64,000 bases of DNA from Herbaspirillum frisingense (GCA_009914615.1 WNDX01000001.1:21047-85046); one strand, 5' to 3'; positions 39,976-51,066 are shown, counted from the first letter of the stretch. The notes: generated from the letters alone by a model not told the origin. Translations and numbers: made by a program.

Positions 39976-40070
39976 CCGTCGTCCCGGCGCAGGCCGGGAT
40001 CCAGCGACGTTTGTCGCATATCACCGGCCGTTGAACAACACTGGACTCCGGCTTGCGTGCAATGACGGCG
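39976..40070. repeat. REP-like intergenic repeat
   Basis: ccgtcgtcccggcgcaggccgggatccagcgacgtttgtcgc...cactggactccggcttgcgtgcaatgacggcg. Confidence 0.6.
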
Positions 40071-40115
40071 CGATAAGGATTCAGGCAGTGTCGGCCTTGG
40101 CCGGCAAGCAGGACA

Positions 40116-41417
40116 TCAAATCAAGCCATCGAACACAACGATGGACACATCCTCTCCCGCCGCCACATCCCCCCGCTCATGCTCCAGCTCGATGATGCAA
40201 TTGGCGTCCGACATCGAGCGCAGGATGCCCGAGCCCTGCGTGCCCGTGAGGCGCACGGTCCAGGCGCCATCCTCGCCCGGCGCCAGGATGCCGCGTTGGT
40301 ATTCGGTGCGGCCGGTCTTCTTGCGGATGGGCGCCGCGGTCTTCACCCGCAGGCGCGGCAGCGGCTTGGGTTCGGCGCCGGCCAGGCGCAGCAGGGCGTC
40401 GCGCACGAAGAAGGAGAAGCTGACCGTCACCGCCACCGGATTGCCGGGCAAGCCGAACAGGTAGGCGTCGCGGCCGCGCGAGGCAATGCGGCCGAAGGCC
40501 AGCGGGCGGCCCGGGCGCATGGCGATTTTCCAGAACATCATCTCGCCCAGGCTGGCCATGATCTGCTTGGTGTAGTCGGCCGTGCCGACCGACACGCCGC
40601 CCGAGGTGATGACTGCGTCGGCCTCTTCACAGGCGCTGCGGAAGGCCGCTTCGAGCGCGGCCGGATCGTCCCCCACCACACCCATGTCGATGACGTCGCA
40701 GCCCAGGCGCGTGAGCATGCCGTGCAGGGTGTAGCGGTTGGAGTCGTAGACGCAGCCGGGATCGAGCGGCTCGCCCACCGAGCGCAGTTCGTCGCCGGTG
40801 GAGAAGAAGGCCACGCGCAGACGGCGCTGCACGGCGACTTCAGGGATGCCCAATGACGCCAGCAGACCGATATCGGATGGCCGCAGGCGGCGGCCGCGCG
40901 GTAGTGCCACGCTGTCCTTGGCCAGGTCCTCGCCGCGCAGACGGCGGTTGTCGCCGGGGCGCACGCGGCCAGCGGGCAGGGTGACCACGTGCTCGCCGGC
41001 GTCCACCGTCAGTTCCTGCGGGATCACGGTGTCGCAGCCGGCCGGCATGGGGGCGCCGGTCATGATGCGCACGCATTGGCCGGACAACACTTCGCCTGCG
41101 AAGCTGGCGCCGGCATGCACCGCGCCGACGATCTGCAAACGCACCTCCTGGCCGGCGGTGACATCCTCGCCGCGCAGCGCATAGCCGTCCATCGCCGAGT
41201 TGTCATGTGCCGGCACGTCGATGCGGGAGACGATGTCCTGCGCCAGCACGCGCGACAGGGCGCTGCGGATGGCGAGCTTCTCGACCGCTTCGATGGGACG
41301 GATGAAGTCGTGGATGATGGCCTGCGCCTGCGTGACCGTCATGGCGCCCGGGTCGTAGCCGCTGATGCAGCTGATGATGTCGTTCAGGGAGGGCAGGGCA
41401 GGAGAAGTCTGGGTCAT
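40116..41417 (-). CDS. moeA: Molybdopterin molybdotransferase
   Basis: VPAHDNSAMDGYALRGEDV, RIMTGAPMPAGCDTVI, TSGGVSVGTADYTK, LFGLPGNPVAV. Confidence 0.95.
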   Translation of the reverse strand: MTQTSPALPSLNDIISCISGYDPGAMTVTQAQAIIHDFIRPIEAVEKLAIRSALSRVLAQDIVSRIDVPAHDNSAMDGYALRGEDVTAGQEVRLQIVGAVHAGASFAGEVLSGQCVRIMTGAPMPAGCDTVIPQELTVDAGEHVVTLPAGRVRPGDNRRLRGEDLAKDSVALPRGRRLRPSDIGLLASLGIPEVAVQRRLRVAFFSTGDELRSVGEPLDPGCVYDSNRYTLHGMLTRLGCDVIDMGVVGDDPAALEAAFRSACEEADAVITSGGVSVGTADYTKQIMASLGEMMFWKIAMRPGRPLAFGRIASRGRDAYLFGLPGNPVAVTVSFSFFVRDALLRLAGAEPKPLPRLRVKTAAPIRKKTGRTEYQRGILAPGEDGAWTVRLTGTQGSGILRSMSDANCIIELEHERGDVAAGEDVSIVVFDGLI

Positions 41418-42028
41418 TGATCTTGTTCGAGCTGCTGCAGTTCCAGCCCGGTATTGATGTTGCAGAACGCGCGCTCGTCGGGGAAATCGACTTCCACGCA
41501 GTTCAGCGTGGCGAACCAGAGTTCCATCTTGCGCTCGCCGGCGGCGAGGAAGGCGTCCAGCGAGGGCTGCGCCGATTTGCGCAGCAGCGAGCATACAGGA
41601 TGGCGCTGGCGGCTGTCTTCCTTTCCGGTGACCGCGAAGGCGGCGTCGGCGCCGGTCGCCATCATCTCTTCGGCCAGGCGCGCCACCAGGTCATAGGGGA
41701 TCAGCGGCGAGTCGCACGGCGCGGTGGCGAGGAAGGGCGTGCCGCAATGCGCCAGGCCGCTTTGCAGGCCGGCCAGCGGGCCGGGGAAGTCGGGCGAGAG
41801 ATCGTGCCAGATCGGATAGCCGAACGCGGCGTAGTGCAGTTGCGAGCGGTTGGCGTTGAGCGCCAGCGTGCAGACCTGCGGCGCCAGTCGTTCCAGCACG
41901 TGCTGGGCCAGCGGCTTGCCGTGCAGGAGCTGCAGTCCCTTGTCCACGCCGCCCATGCGCGTGCCGCGGCCGCCGGCCAGCACGAGGCCGGTGATGTGGC
42001 TGGCGGCGATGGCGGGTACGGCGGACAT
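41414..42028 (-). CDS. mobA: Molybdenum cofactor guanylyltransferase
   Basis: ITGLVLAGGRGTRMGGVDKGLQLLHGKPLAQHVLERL; overlaps moeA start. Confidence 0.95.
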   Translation of the reverse strand: MSAVPAIAASHITGLVLAGGRGTRMGGVDKGLQLLHGKPLAQHVLERLAPQVCTLALNANRSQLHYAAFGYPIWHDLSPDFPGPLAGLQSGLAHCGTPFLATAPCDSPLIPYDLVARLAEEMMATGADAAFAVTGKEDSRQRHPVCSLLRKSAQPSLDAFLAAGERKMELWFATLNCVEVDFPDERAFCNINTGLELQQLEQDQ

Positions 42029-42061
42029 GGAGGATTTCCAGGTGGCGGGGCAGGCGTGCGC

Positions 42062-43180
42062 CTAGCCGCCGATATAGGACATCTCGACCTTGCGCGGCGC
42101 CTGCGCGTCCTGCAGGCCGCTGCGCAATTCGGAATAGCGGTCGCCGCGATGGCTCCACAACTGGGCGATGGCGCCGGCGATGTCGGCGTCCGAACCGCCG
42201 CTGCGCACGATGCCGCGCAGGTCGTGGCCCTGGCTGGCGAACAAGCAGGTGTAAACCTTGCCCTCGGTGGACAGCCGCGCGCGCGAGCAATCCTGGCAGA
42301 AGGCATGGGTCACGCTGGAGATCACGCCGATCTCGCCGTCGCCGTCGGCATAGCGCCAGCGCTCGGCGGTCTCACCGGTGTAGTTGGCGTCGGCCTCGAC
42401 CAGCGGCATTTCCTCGGCGATGCGGCGCACCACCTCGTTGGAGGGCACGACTTCATCCATGCGCCAGCCGTTGGAGCTGCCCACGTCCATGTATTCGATG
42501 AAGCGCAGGATGTAGGGCGTGTCCTTGAAATGGCGCGCCATGGGCAGGATTTCGTGGTCGTTCAGGCCCTTCTTGACGACCATGTTGATCTTGATCGGGC
42601 CCAGGCCGGCGGCATGCGCCGCCTCGATGCCTTCCAGCACGCGCGCCACGGGAAAATCGACGTCGTTCATGCGGCGGAAGCTCTCGTCGTCCAGCGAGTC
42701 GAGCGACACCGTCACGCGCTTCAGGCCGGCCGCCTTCAGGGCCTGGGCCTTTTGCTTGAGCAGGGTGCCGTTGGTGGTCAGGGTCAGATCGACTTCCTTG
42801 CCGTCCGGCGTGCGCAGGGCGGCCAGCATGCCGATCAGGCGTTCGATGTTCTTGCGCAGCAGCGGCTCGCCGCCGGTCAGGCGGATCTTGCGCACGCCGT
42901 GCGCCACGAACTGGCGCGCCACACGGGTGAGTTCTTCGAAGGTGAGCAGGTCGGAGTGCGGCAGGAATTGGTATTCCTTGTCAAACACGTCCTTTGGCAT
43001 GCAATACACGCAGCGGAAATTGCAGCGGTCGGTGACCGAGATGCGCAGATCGTGCAGCGGACGTCCCAGGGCATCGCCGAGCAGCCCGACAGGCTCGCCG
43101 GGAACCGGCAAAAAGCCCGCCGCCGTGCCTAGTGGCATGGCTTGCCGGTAATCAACGATGGGAATGACGCGCTTATTCAT
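42062..43180 (-). CDS. moaA: GTP 3',8-cyclase
   Basis: [19 protein letters not shown] radical-SAM CxxxCxx[13 protein letters not shown], second FeS motif [14 protein letters not shown]. Confidence 0.95.
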   Translation of the reverse strand: MNKRVIPIVDYRQAMPLGTAAGFLPVPGEPVGLLGDALGRPLHDLRISVTDRCNFRCVYCMPKDVFDKEYQFLPHSDLLTFEELTRVARQFVAHGVRKIRLTGGEPLLRKNIERLIGMLAALRTPDGKEVDLTLTTNGTLLKQKAQALKAAGLKRVTVSLDSLDDESFRRMNDVDFPVARVLEGIEAAHAAGLGPIKINMVVKKGLNDHEILPMARHFKDTPYILRFIEYMDVGSSNGWRMDEVVPSNEVVRRIAEEMPLVEADANYTGETAERWRYADGDGEIGVISSVTHAFCQDCSRARLSTEGKVYTCLFASQGHDLRGIVRSGGSDADIAGAIAQLWSHRGDRYSELRSGLQDAQAPRKVEMSYIGG

Positions 43181-43234
43181 ACGGGCTGGCTGCTGCAGAT
43201 GTGTAACGATAGCACGGCTGGCCCTACCGGATAG

Positions 43235-43250
43235 ATGCACAATTGTGCAT
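43235..43250. promoter_or_regulatory. Perfect 16-bp palindrome upstream of moaA
   Basis: ATGCACAATTGTGCAT, ~55 bp upstream of moaA start. Confidence 0.5.
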
Positions 43251-43445
43251 ATTCGCTATAGCTGATGCGCATGAGCTGGCCGCCGGACCCCGCCATTTGG
43301 GCGTTTGCGGCGGACGATCCGGCAAGCCGTCAGACTGCCGCCGGCCGGGCTCGCCACTGTATCCGTCCCCGCCGTGGCCAACTGTGACCAGGGATGTTGC
43401 GGCCTGCCGGGGACACATGCCACGCACCTGCGGCCGCTGGGGCCG

Positions 43446-43484
43446 ATTGCAAGCCCTGTTTGCAGGCCCTATTTGCAAGCCCTG
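43446..43484. repeat. 3 x 13-bp tandem repeat
   Basis: attgcaagccctg / tttgcaggcccta / tttgcaagccctg. Confidence 0.7.
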
Positions 43485-43498
43485 CCGCGGCCGGAAAG

Positions 43499-43528
43499 TG
43501 AAAAAGGGAGCCGAAGCTCCCTTTTTCA
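43499..43528 (-). terminator. Rho-independent terminator of rne
   Basis: tgaaaaagggagc cgaa gctccctttttca just downstream of rne stop. Confidence 0.85.
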
Positions 43529-43550
43529 TTGCTCGCTGGAGACTGCCGGA

Positions 43551-46500
43551 TCAGCGACGCGTTTCCACCTGAACCAGCGGTTCGGTCGATTGCGGCGGCA
43601 GCGGCTTGCGCTCGCGCGGCACGCGGGCCGGGGGCACGAAGCTGGCAGCGGCTTCCTGCGCAGCGCGCAGCTTGGCCGGATCGGTCGTGGCCAGCGTCAG
43701 GCCGGCTTGCGACAGCATCGTGTTCAGCGAATCCCACTGGGCGACGTTGCCGTTGCTGGCACCATTGCGCGTGGCTTGCACCGGGGCAGGTGCTGCCACG
43801 GGCGCGGCAACCGGCGCTTCCACCGCGGACGGGACCGGGGCTTCCACGGCGTCCAGCAGGCTGATCTGCTGCGGGGCTGCCGTAGCAGGCGCGGCAGCGG
43901 GCTCAGCAGCAGGCGCCGCTTGCACCGGGGCTTCCGACGCGGCCGGCGCTTGCACCGGTTCGAATGCCGGAGCCGGGGCGAAGCTGGCGTCGATCGACAG
44001 CGCCGGCGGTTCGATGGCTTCGTTGCGCGAGAACACGGCTTCGGTCGCTTCCGCGGCAGCAGCGGCGACGGCTTCCACCGAATTCACACCGCTTTCGACG
44101 GTGGCGGCGGTTTCAACCGATGCGGCGGCCGGGGCTTCAGCGGCTTGTTCCGGCACCGGCGAAGCGGCGAAGGAGGCCTGGGCCACGGCGGCTTGCGCTG
44201 CCTCGGCCGGTGCGGCTTCGCCTTCGCCGGTTGCATCGGCGTCATCAGCATCGGCGTTTTCGATCACGTTGCCGTTTTCGTCGCGTTCGCGGCGATGACG
44301 GTTGCGGCCACCGCGGCGGCGGCGGCGACGCGGCTCGGCGCCGCCTTCGCTACCCTCGACGCCTTCGCCAGCCTCGACTTGCGCACCTTCCACCTGGGCG
44401 GCTTGCTCATCGGATGCGATCGAAACCGCGCCTGCGGCCACCGCCACGCCGGCGGTTGCAGCGCCGGCAGCCAACGCGGCTTCCAACGGCAGGCCTTCCT
44501 CGGTCTTGGCTTCCTTGCGGTCACCGCGCGGCTGGCGCGGTTCACGTGGCTGACGCGGTTCGCGCGGTTCACGGTTCTCGCGGCCTTCACGCGGTTCACG
44601 GGCTTCGCGCGGCTCGTTGCGGCGGCCTTCCTTGTTTTCCTGGCCTTCGCGGGCCTGGATGTCACGCGGTTCGCGCGGCTCGCGGCCTTCGCGCGGTTCA
44701 CGCGCTTCCTTGGGCTCGCGCGGCGGACGCGGCGGGCGTTGCTGCTTGCCTTCCGCGGCGTCGCCGGCCTTCAGTTCCGGTGCGGCCGGGCCGCGCGGAT
44801 TGCGCTGCTCGCCGTTGCGGTCGCTACGGTCATTGCGATTGCGGTTGCGGCCGTTGCGATCGCCGCCGCGGCCGTTGCGGTCACCTTCGCGCTTGGCCGG
44901 CGCCTTGGCTTCGACCGGCGCAGGAGCGGGCGCGGGCGCCACGGGCTTCTTGCGGAAGAAGCTGAAGATCTTGCCCAGCAGGCCGGATTCCGGCGCCAGG
45001 GTAGGCGGGGGAACCGGTGCAACCACGGGTTCCGGCGCCTTGCGTTCGACGATCGGGGCCGGCTGGTCGGGCGTGATGCCCTTGACCACGGCTTCCTGGC
45101 GCGGACGCACGTCTTCCTTCTGGCGCTTGCTGTAGCCGATGTCGGTCTCGGCCTGCTCTGCCATGGCGTAGCTGGCTTGGGCGTCGTCCAGGCGCGGATC
45201 GTCGTGCTTGATCCGTTCCATCTTGTAGTGCGGGGTTTCCAGGTGCTTGTTCGGGATCATGATGACCGTCACGCGATGGCGCGTTTCGATCTTCAGGATT
45301 TCGCCGCGCTTCTCGTTCAACAGGAAGGCGGCGACATCCACTGGCGCCTGCACATGGATGGCGGCCGAGTTTTCCTTCATCGCCTCTTCCTGGATGATGC
45401 GCAGCACCTGCAGGGCGGAGGATTCGGTATCGCGGATGTGGCCGGTGCCGTTGCAGCGCGGGCAGGTCACATGGCTGCCTTCGGACAGCGACGGGCGCAG
45501 GCGCTGGCGCGACAGCTCCATCAGGCCGAAGCGGGAGATCTTGCCCATCTGAACGCGGGCGCGGTCATGGTGCAGGGCGTCCTTCAGGCGTCCCTCGACT
45601 TCGCGCTGGTTCTTGGAATTCTCCATGTCGATGAAGTCGATCACGATCAGGCCGCCCAGGTCGCGCAAGCGCAGCTGGCGGGCCACTTCATCGGCGGCTT
45701 CGCAATTGGTGTAGAACGCGGTGGTCTCGATATCGCTGCCGCGGGTGGCGCGCGCCGAGTTGACGTCCACCGACACCAGTGCTTCGGTGTGGTCGATCAC
45801 GATGGCGCCGCCGGAAGGCAGCGGCACGGTGCGCGAGTAGGCGGTTTCGATCTGGTGTTCGATCTGGAAGCGCGAGAACAGCGGCACGTCGTCGCGGTAG
45901 CGCTTCACGCGGTGCACCATGTCCGGCATCACGTGGGCCATGAACTGCTGGGCCTGGTCGTGAATGTCGTCGGTGTCGATCAGGATTTCGCCGATATCAG
46001 GCTGGAAGTAGTCGCGGATGGCGCGGATGACCAGCGAGGATTCCTGGTAGATCAGGAAGGCGCCCGATGCCGATTGGCCGGCGCCTTCGATGGCGCGCCA
46101 CAGTTGCATCAGGTAATTCAGATCCCACTGCAGTTCATCGACGTTGCGGCCGATGCCTGCGGTGCGGGCGATGACGGACATGCCACCCGGCAGGTCCAGC
46201 TTATCCATGGTTTCGCGCAGTTCCTGGCGATCTTCGCCTTCGACCCGGCGGGACACGCCGCCGCCGCGCGGGTTGTTCGGCATCAGGACCAGATAACGGC
46301 CGGCCAGCGAGATGAAGGAGGTCAGGGCGGCGCCCTTGTTGCCGCGCTCTTCCTTTTCGACCTGGACGATGATTTCCTGGCCTTCGCGCAGCGCTTCCTT
46401 GATGGTGGCGTTGCGGACATCGATGCCTTCCTTGAAATAGGTGCGGGCCACTTCCTTGAAGGGCAGGAAGCCGTGGCGTTCTTCGCCGTAGTTGACGAAG

Positions 46501-46667
46501 CAGGCTTCCAGCGAGGGCTCGATGCGGGTGATGACGCCCTTGTAGATGTTGGACTTGCGCTGCTCGCGTCCGGTCGTTTCGATGTCGATGTCGATCAGTT
46601 TCTGACCGTCAACGATCGCTACGCGCAGCTCTTCTTGCTGCGTAGCGTTGAACAACATACGTTTCAT
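43551..46667 (-). CDS. rne: Ribonuclease E
   Basis: [30 protein letters not shown]..., S1 domain, [12 protein letters not shown] Zn-link, Arg/Pro- and Ala-rich C-terminal tail. Confidence 0.95.
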   Translation of the reverse strand: MKRMLFNATQQEELRVAIVDGQKLIDIDIETTGREQRKSNIYKGVITRIEPSLEACFVNYGEERHGFLPFKEVARTYFKEGIDVRNATIKEALREGQEIIVQVEKEERGNKGAALTSFISLAGRYLVLMPNNPRGGGVSRRVEGEDRQELRETMDKLDLPGGMSVIARTAGIGRNVDELQWDLNYLMQLWRAIEGAGQSASGAFLIYQESSLVIRAIRDYFQPDIGEILIDTDDIHDQAQQFMAHVMPDMVHRVKRYRDDVPLFSRFQIEHQIETAYSRTVPLPSGGAIVIDHTEALVSVDVNSARATRGSDIETTAFYTNCEAADEVARQLRLRDLGGLIVIDFIDMENSKNQREVEGRLKDALHHDRARVQMGKISRFGLMELSRQRLRPSLSEGSHVTCPRCNGTGHIRDTESSALQVLRIIQEEAMKENSAAIHVQAPVDVAAFLLNEKRGEILKIETRHRVTVIMIPNKHLETPHYKMERIKHDDPRLDDAQASYAMAEQAETDIGYSKRQKEDVRPRQEAVVKGITPDQPAPIVERKAPEPVVAPVPPPTLAPESGLLGKIFSFFRKKPVAPAPAPAPVEAKAPAKREGDRNGRGGDRNGRNRNRNDRSDRNGEQRNPRGPAAPELKAGDAAEGKQQRPPRPPREPKEAREPREGREPREPRDIQAREGQENKEGRRNEPREAREPREGRENREPREPRQPREPRQPRGDRKEAKTEEGLPLEAALAAGAATAGVAVAAGAVSIASDEQAAQVEGAQVEAGEGVEGSEGGAEPRRRRRRGGRNRHRRERDENGNVIENADADDADATGEGEAAPAEAAQAAVAQASFAASPVPEQAAEAPAAASVETAATVESGVNSVEAVAAAAAEATEAVFSRNEAIEPPALSIDASFAPAPAFEPVQAPAASEAPVQAAPAAEPAAAPATAAPQQISLLDAVEAPVPSAVEAPVAAPVAAPAPVQATRNGASNGNVAQWDSLNTMLSQAGLTLATTDPAKLRAAQEAAASFVPPARVPRERKPLPPQSTEPLVQVETRR

Positions 46668-47471
46668 GTTTTCACTCCGGGATCCAAAGATCCTTCAAAT
46701 GGCCCGTCCGTATGTGGCAGCGGGCCAAAAGTACAGGGATGTACGCGAGAACGAAGTGATTGGGGAGGGAATTGCCTTACTGTGTGGAGTGCGCCTTAGA
46801 AGGCACTCAAGCACAACGGGGCGCGGATGCGGGAGACCGGAACGCCGGGCAGCGCCGTATCCGCGCCGCGCGCACCGCAATAAGCGGTCGCGCAGGCTGC
46901 TGCGGACGGTAAGCTGGTCTGTGAAGCCAAACGAAACATATCGATAGGGTTGGCGACGGCGATCGGGTTCAACTGCATCAACCGGCAAGCTTCGCGATGA
47001 ACCGGCGAGGGCGGAGGCATGGCCCGGTGCGATGCGCTGCAAGAGGAGGAGGCCGGGTGGGCCTGCCGCCTGTTGCGCTGCTTACCGCCTGGGGGCTGTG
47101 CGCTGCGGTCCGGAAGCCGGAACACCGGATGCGAGTCTTGCCAGACTTTTATCCTGATGATCCAAACAATTCTGTTCCACTTCCAAGTGCGTTATCCGAT
47201 TGCAACTGCGGTGCAAACTGGACTCGCGCAGGAAAGGTGCGTACTCGTTTTTGAGGCCTTACGACAACCAGGCCAGCGGCATTGACGGTGCATTGTCGAA
47301 CCGTTGCAGCGCTTTTTTTGCGTCTGCCATGCCGCACGTCGTGATTTTCGGGGCCCCCTTCGTCAATTTTGCAAACGAGCGAGGCTGACGAAGTCTCCTC
47401 TTGTGTAGAATGATCCTTTTTATTCTACTGACGCCGTTTTGTGACGAGCGTCAATCGATTATATATTCAAA

Positions 47472-48539
47472 ATGAAGGACTTAGCGAGATTTTCTAGGGG
47501 GGCTTCTGAAACTGCGAAAGCGGCGGCGCCTTCCCTGAACGCAACAGCCTCGCAGAATGTCCCGCAAGTGCAGTTGCTGACCATTTCAGAGGAAGAGGCA
47601 GGACAGCGGATCGACAATTTCCTGCTGCGCATCTGCAAGGGGGTTCCCAAGAGCCATATTTATCGCGTGCTGCGCTCGGGCGAGGTGCGCGTCAACAAGG
47701 GCCGCATCGACCAGACCTACCGCCTGGCGGAAGGCGACATGGTGCGCGTGCCGCCAATACGAGTTGCGGAGAAGCAAGAGAATGTCGTCCCCGGCGCCGA
47801 GTTCCGCATCCTGCTGGAAGACAATCATCTGCTGGTGATTGACAAGCCGGCCGGCGTGGCCGTGCACGGCGGCTCGGGCGTCAGCTACGGCGTCATCGAA
47901 CAACTGCGCGCGGCGCGTCCGCAGGCCAAGTTCCTGGAACTGGTGCACCGGCTGGACCGCGACACCTCCGGCATTCTGTTGATCGCCAAGAAACGTTCGG
48001 CGCTCACCAACCTGCACGACCAGATGCGCGAAGGCACGACCGACAAGCGCTACCTGACGCTGGTGCAGGGCGACTGGAAGAACGCCCGCCAGCACGTCAA
48101 GTTGCCGCTGCACAAGTACAGCACGCCGGACGGCGAGCGGCGCGTGCGCGTGCAGGCCGATGGCCAGCCTTCGCATACGGTATTTTCGCTGATGCGCCGC
48201 TTCGGCGACTTCGCGCTGCTGGAGGCTGAACTGAAGACCGGCCGCACGCATCAGATCCGGGTGCACCTGTCTTCCAGCGGTTTTCCCATCGTGGGGGACG
48301 ACAAATACGGCGACTTCGGTCTCAACAAGGCGCTGCAGAAGGCCGAAGGCCGCCGCATCGCCTTGAAGCGCATGTTCCTGCACGCCTGGCGCATCAGCTT
48401 CACCCATCCCGACAGCGGTGAGACGGTGACGCTCAAGGCCGGGCTGCCGGACGAATGCGCCAATTTCCTGCGCAGCCTGCAGGAATCCGGCGAGGAAGGC
48501 TTGCCGGCCGGCATGATCGCCGGCAGCGAAGAGGCATGA
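47472..48539 (+). CDS. rluC: 23S rRNA pseudouridine synthase RluC
   Basis: S4 domain + HRLDRDTSGILLIAKKRSAL catalytic motif; divergent from rne. Confidence 0.93.
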   Translation: MKDLARFSRGASETAKAAAPSLNATASQNVPQVQLLTISEEEAGQRIDNFLLRICKGVPKSHIYRVLRSGEVRVNKGRIDQTYRLAEGDMVRVPPIRVAEKQENVVPGAEFRILLEDNHLLVIDKPAGVAVHGGSGVSYGVIEQLRAARPQAKFLELVHRLDRDTSGILLIAKKRSALTNLHDQMREGTTDKRYLTLVQGDWKNARQHVKLPLHKYSTPDGERRVRVQADGQPSHTVFSLMRRFGDFALLEAELKTGRTHQIRVHLSSSGFPIVGDDKYGDFGLNKALQKAEGRRIALKRMFLHAWRISFTHPDSGETVTLKAGLPDECANFLRSLQESGEEGLPAGMIAGSEEA

Positions 48540-48656
48540 GCAAAGAGGAATGGGCGCAGTCGGCCGGGATGTGATACTTTCTGCCCGGAATTAACAGATA
48601 CGCATGTCCGTTTGGCAAGCAATCCGGCCGGCGGCTGACGAGAGCGGAAAGAAAAC

Positions 48657-49316
48657 ATGGCAAGAAAGCAATTCGACCTGATCGTCTTCGACTGGGACGG
48701 CACGCTGATGGACAGCACCTCGACCATCGTGCGCTGCATCCAGGCCGCGGCGCGCGACCTCGGCCTGCCCATCCCGGACAAGAGCGCGGCGTCCTACGTG
48801 ATCGGCCTGGGCTTGCAAGATGCCATGCAGGCCGCCATCCCTGACGTCGATCCCAAGTATTACCCGCGCATCGTCGAACGTTACCGTCACCATTACCTGG
48901 GGCAGGACAAGGACCTGACGCTGTTCGAAGGCGTGCCCGAGATGCTGGCCGACCTGTCGCAACAGGGTTATTTCCTGGCGGTGGCCACCGGCAAGAGCCG
49001 GGTCGGCCTGAACCGCGCGATGAACAGCACCGGCCTGCTGGCGATCTTCGACGCCACGCGCTGCGCCGACGAAACCTTTTCCAAGCCGCATCCAGCCATG
49101 CTGCAGGAACTGACCCGCGAACTGGGCCAGGACATGCATCGCACCGTCATGGTCGGCGATACCACGCACGATCTGCAGATGGCCATCAATGCCGGCGCCA
49201 AGGGCGTGGCGGTGGAATTCGGCGCGCATCCGCCGGCGCAGCTGCATGCGCTGGCGCCGCTGTATTCGGCCAAGTCGATCCGCGAATTGCATCAGTGGCT
49301 TACCGAGAACGCCTGA
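48657..49316 (+). CDS. HAD-IA family hydrolase (phosphoglycolate phosphatase-like)
   Basis: FDLIVFDWDGTLMDS, VGDTTHDLQMAINAGAKG. Confidence 0.9.
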   Translation: MARKQFDLIVFDWDGTLMDSTSTIVRCIQAAARDLGLPIPDKSAASYVIGLGLQDAMQAAIPDVDPKYYPRIVERYRHHYLGQDKDLTLFEGVPEMLADLSQQGYFLAVATGKSRVGLNRAMNSTGLLAIFDATRCADETFSKPHPAMLQELTRELGQDMHRTVMVGDTTHDLQMAINAGAKGVAVEFGAHPPAQLHALAPLYSAKSIRELHQWLTENA

Positions 49317-49387
49317 TCCGGAGTCTCAAGCAGTAGCACCACGTGCGCCCGCCGGCGCCATCTTCAACGCCATTCACTGCCATCGCC

Positions 49388-49762
49388 ATGAACAGCCCGA
49401 CCGAGATTCCCATCTGCGCCTCTTCCGAGCTGGAGGAGGGCGGGCTGGGCAAGCGCTTTCCGGTGATGATCCATGGCGATGACACGACCGGCTTCGTGGT
49501 GCGCTACGGCGGCGCGGTGTATGGTTACCTGAACCGCTGCGCACACGTGCCGGTGGAACTGGACTGGGCCGAGGGCGAGTTCTTCGAATCCAGCGGCCTG
49601 TATCTCATGTGCGCAACACATGGCGCGGTTTATGCGCCCGATACCGGAAAATGCGAAGGCGGTCCTTGTACCGGCGCGCATTTGCGTAAGATCATGACGG
49701 TGGAGCGGGACGGCCAGGTATTTTGGCGCCCGGACGACATCGTCAAGCCCGTCGAGGCATGA
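49388..49762 (+). CDS. Rieske [2Fe-2S] domain protein
   Basis: NRCAHVPVELDWAEGEFFESSGLYLMCATHGAVYAPDTGKCEGGPC. Confidence 0.9.
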   Translation: MNSPTEIPICASSELEEGGLGKRFPVMIHGDDTTGFVVRYGGAVYGYLNRCAHVPVELDWAEGEFFESSGLYLMCATHGAVYAPDTGKCEGGPCTGAHLRKIMTVERDGQVFWRPDDIVKPVEA

Positions 49763-49821
49763 GCTTTGGGGGAATTTAGCGCAGGCCAGCCGCCGGCTGC
49801 CGCGCCGCTTTGAGTGAGCAT

Positions 49822-50853
49822 ATGAGCAACAACGAATTTGAAAACCCGGAATCGAAACCGCAAGCGTCGCCCGAACCGGTGAGTCCTGCGCCGGCCAGGG
49901 TCGCCCGCGACGACAAAAAGCCCGGCTGGGAACGCGACGTGCTGGAAAAGCTGGCGCTGTTCGCCGTCAAGGAACAGCGCGCGCGGCGCCGCTGGGGCAT
50001 CTTCTTCCGCATCGCGATCCTGGTGGTGATCGTGCTCGGCGTGTGGATGGCCTTCACCTACGGCAAGACCGAGTCCGAGCCGCTGGGCACGCACACCGCG
50101 CTGGTCGAGATCAAGGGCACCATCGAATCCGAAGGGCAGGGCTCGGCCGGCGTGGTCATCCCGGCGCTGGACAAGGCCTTCGCCGCCGCCGACTCGGTCG
50201 GCGTGATCCTCAAGATCAACAGCCCCGGCGGCAGCCCGGTGCAGGCCGGCATGATCAACGACGAGATCACCCGCCTGCGCAAGGCATATCCCAAGAAACC
50301 GATCTATGTGGTGGTGGAAGAGGTGTGCGCTTCGGGCGGCTATTACATCGCCGCCGCGGCCGACAAGATCTTCGTCAACAAGGCCAGCCTGATCGGTTCG
50401 GTGGGCGTGCTGATGGACGGGTTCGGCTTCACCGGCCTGATGGACAAGCTGGGCGTGGAACGCCGTCTGCTGACCGCGGGCGAGAACAAGAGCTTCCTCG
50501 ACCCGTTCAGCCCGCAGAGCGCCAAGCAGCGCGAATACGCGCAATCGATGCTGGACGAAATCCACCAGCAGTTCATCGAAGTGGTGCGCCAGGGCCGCGG
50601 CACGCGCCTGAAGGAAAATCCGGACACCTTCTCCGGCCTGGTGTGGACCGGCTCCAAGGCGGTCGAGCTGGGCCTGGCCGACGGCTATGGCACCGTCGAT
50701 AGCGTGGCGCGCGACATGTTCAAGGCAGAAGACGTGGTGGATTACACCCAGACCGAGAACCTCTCCGAGCGCGTGCTGAAGAAATTCGGCGTGGCCTTCG
50801 GCGCCGGGTTTGCCAAGACGATGATGTCGTCGTCGGTGCCGCAGTTGCGTTGA
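49822..50853 (+). CDS. sppA: S49 family signal peptide peptidase (SppA-like)
   Basis: ILKINSPGGSPVQAGMINDEI, VEEVCASGGYYIAAAADKIFVNKASLIGSVGV. Confidence 0.93.
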   Translation: MSNNEFENPESKPQASPEPVSPAPARVARDDKKPGWERDVLEKLALFAVKEQRARRRWGIFFRIAILVVIVLGVWMAFTYGKTESEPLGTHTALVEIKGTIESEGQGSAGVVIPALDKAFAAADSVGVILKINSPGGSPVQAGMINDEITRLRKAYPKKPIYVVVEEVCASGGYYIAAAADKIFVNKASLIGSVGVLMDGFGFTGLMDKLGVERRLLTAGENKSFLDPFSPQSAKQREYAQSMLDEIHQQFIEVVRQGRGTRLKENPDTFSGLVWTGSKAVELGLADGYGTVDSVARDMFKAEDVVDYTQTENLSERVLKKFGVAFGAGFAKTMMSSSVPQLR

Positions 50854-50920
50854 GCGGGGCTCGCAATAAGAGTCGAATATCCGGGTCTGTGATCGAACAT
50901 CCGGTTCGCCAATCTCTAAC

Positions 50921-50955
50921 AAAAAGGCCGGCTGCTGTTGCAGTCGGCCTTTTTG
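50921..50955 (+). terminator. Rho-independent terminator after sppA
   Basis: aaaaaggccggctg ctgttg cagtcggccttttt. Confidence 0.85.
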
Positions 50956-51066
50956 TTTCTTGCGTCGGATGTTCTTCAAGCAATACGTTTGGCTTTTTTT
51001 CCGGACAGTCTTGTTCCTGGTTTCTCGCCGCTGCCCTTGGATTTCTCGTGCCCTGAATCTAACAAT

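Noticed and set aside
43305-46799. 1164-aa plus-strand ORF antisense to rne
   Set aside because: Shadow frame of repetitive Arg/Ala-rich rne; no recognisable domain.
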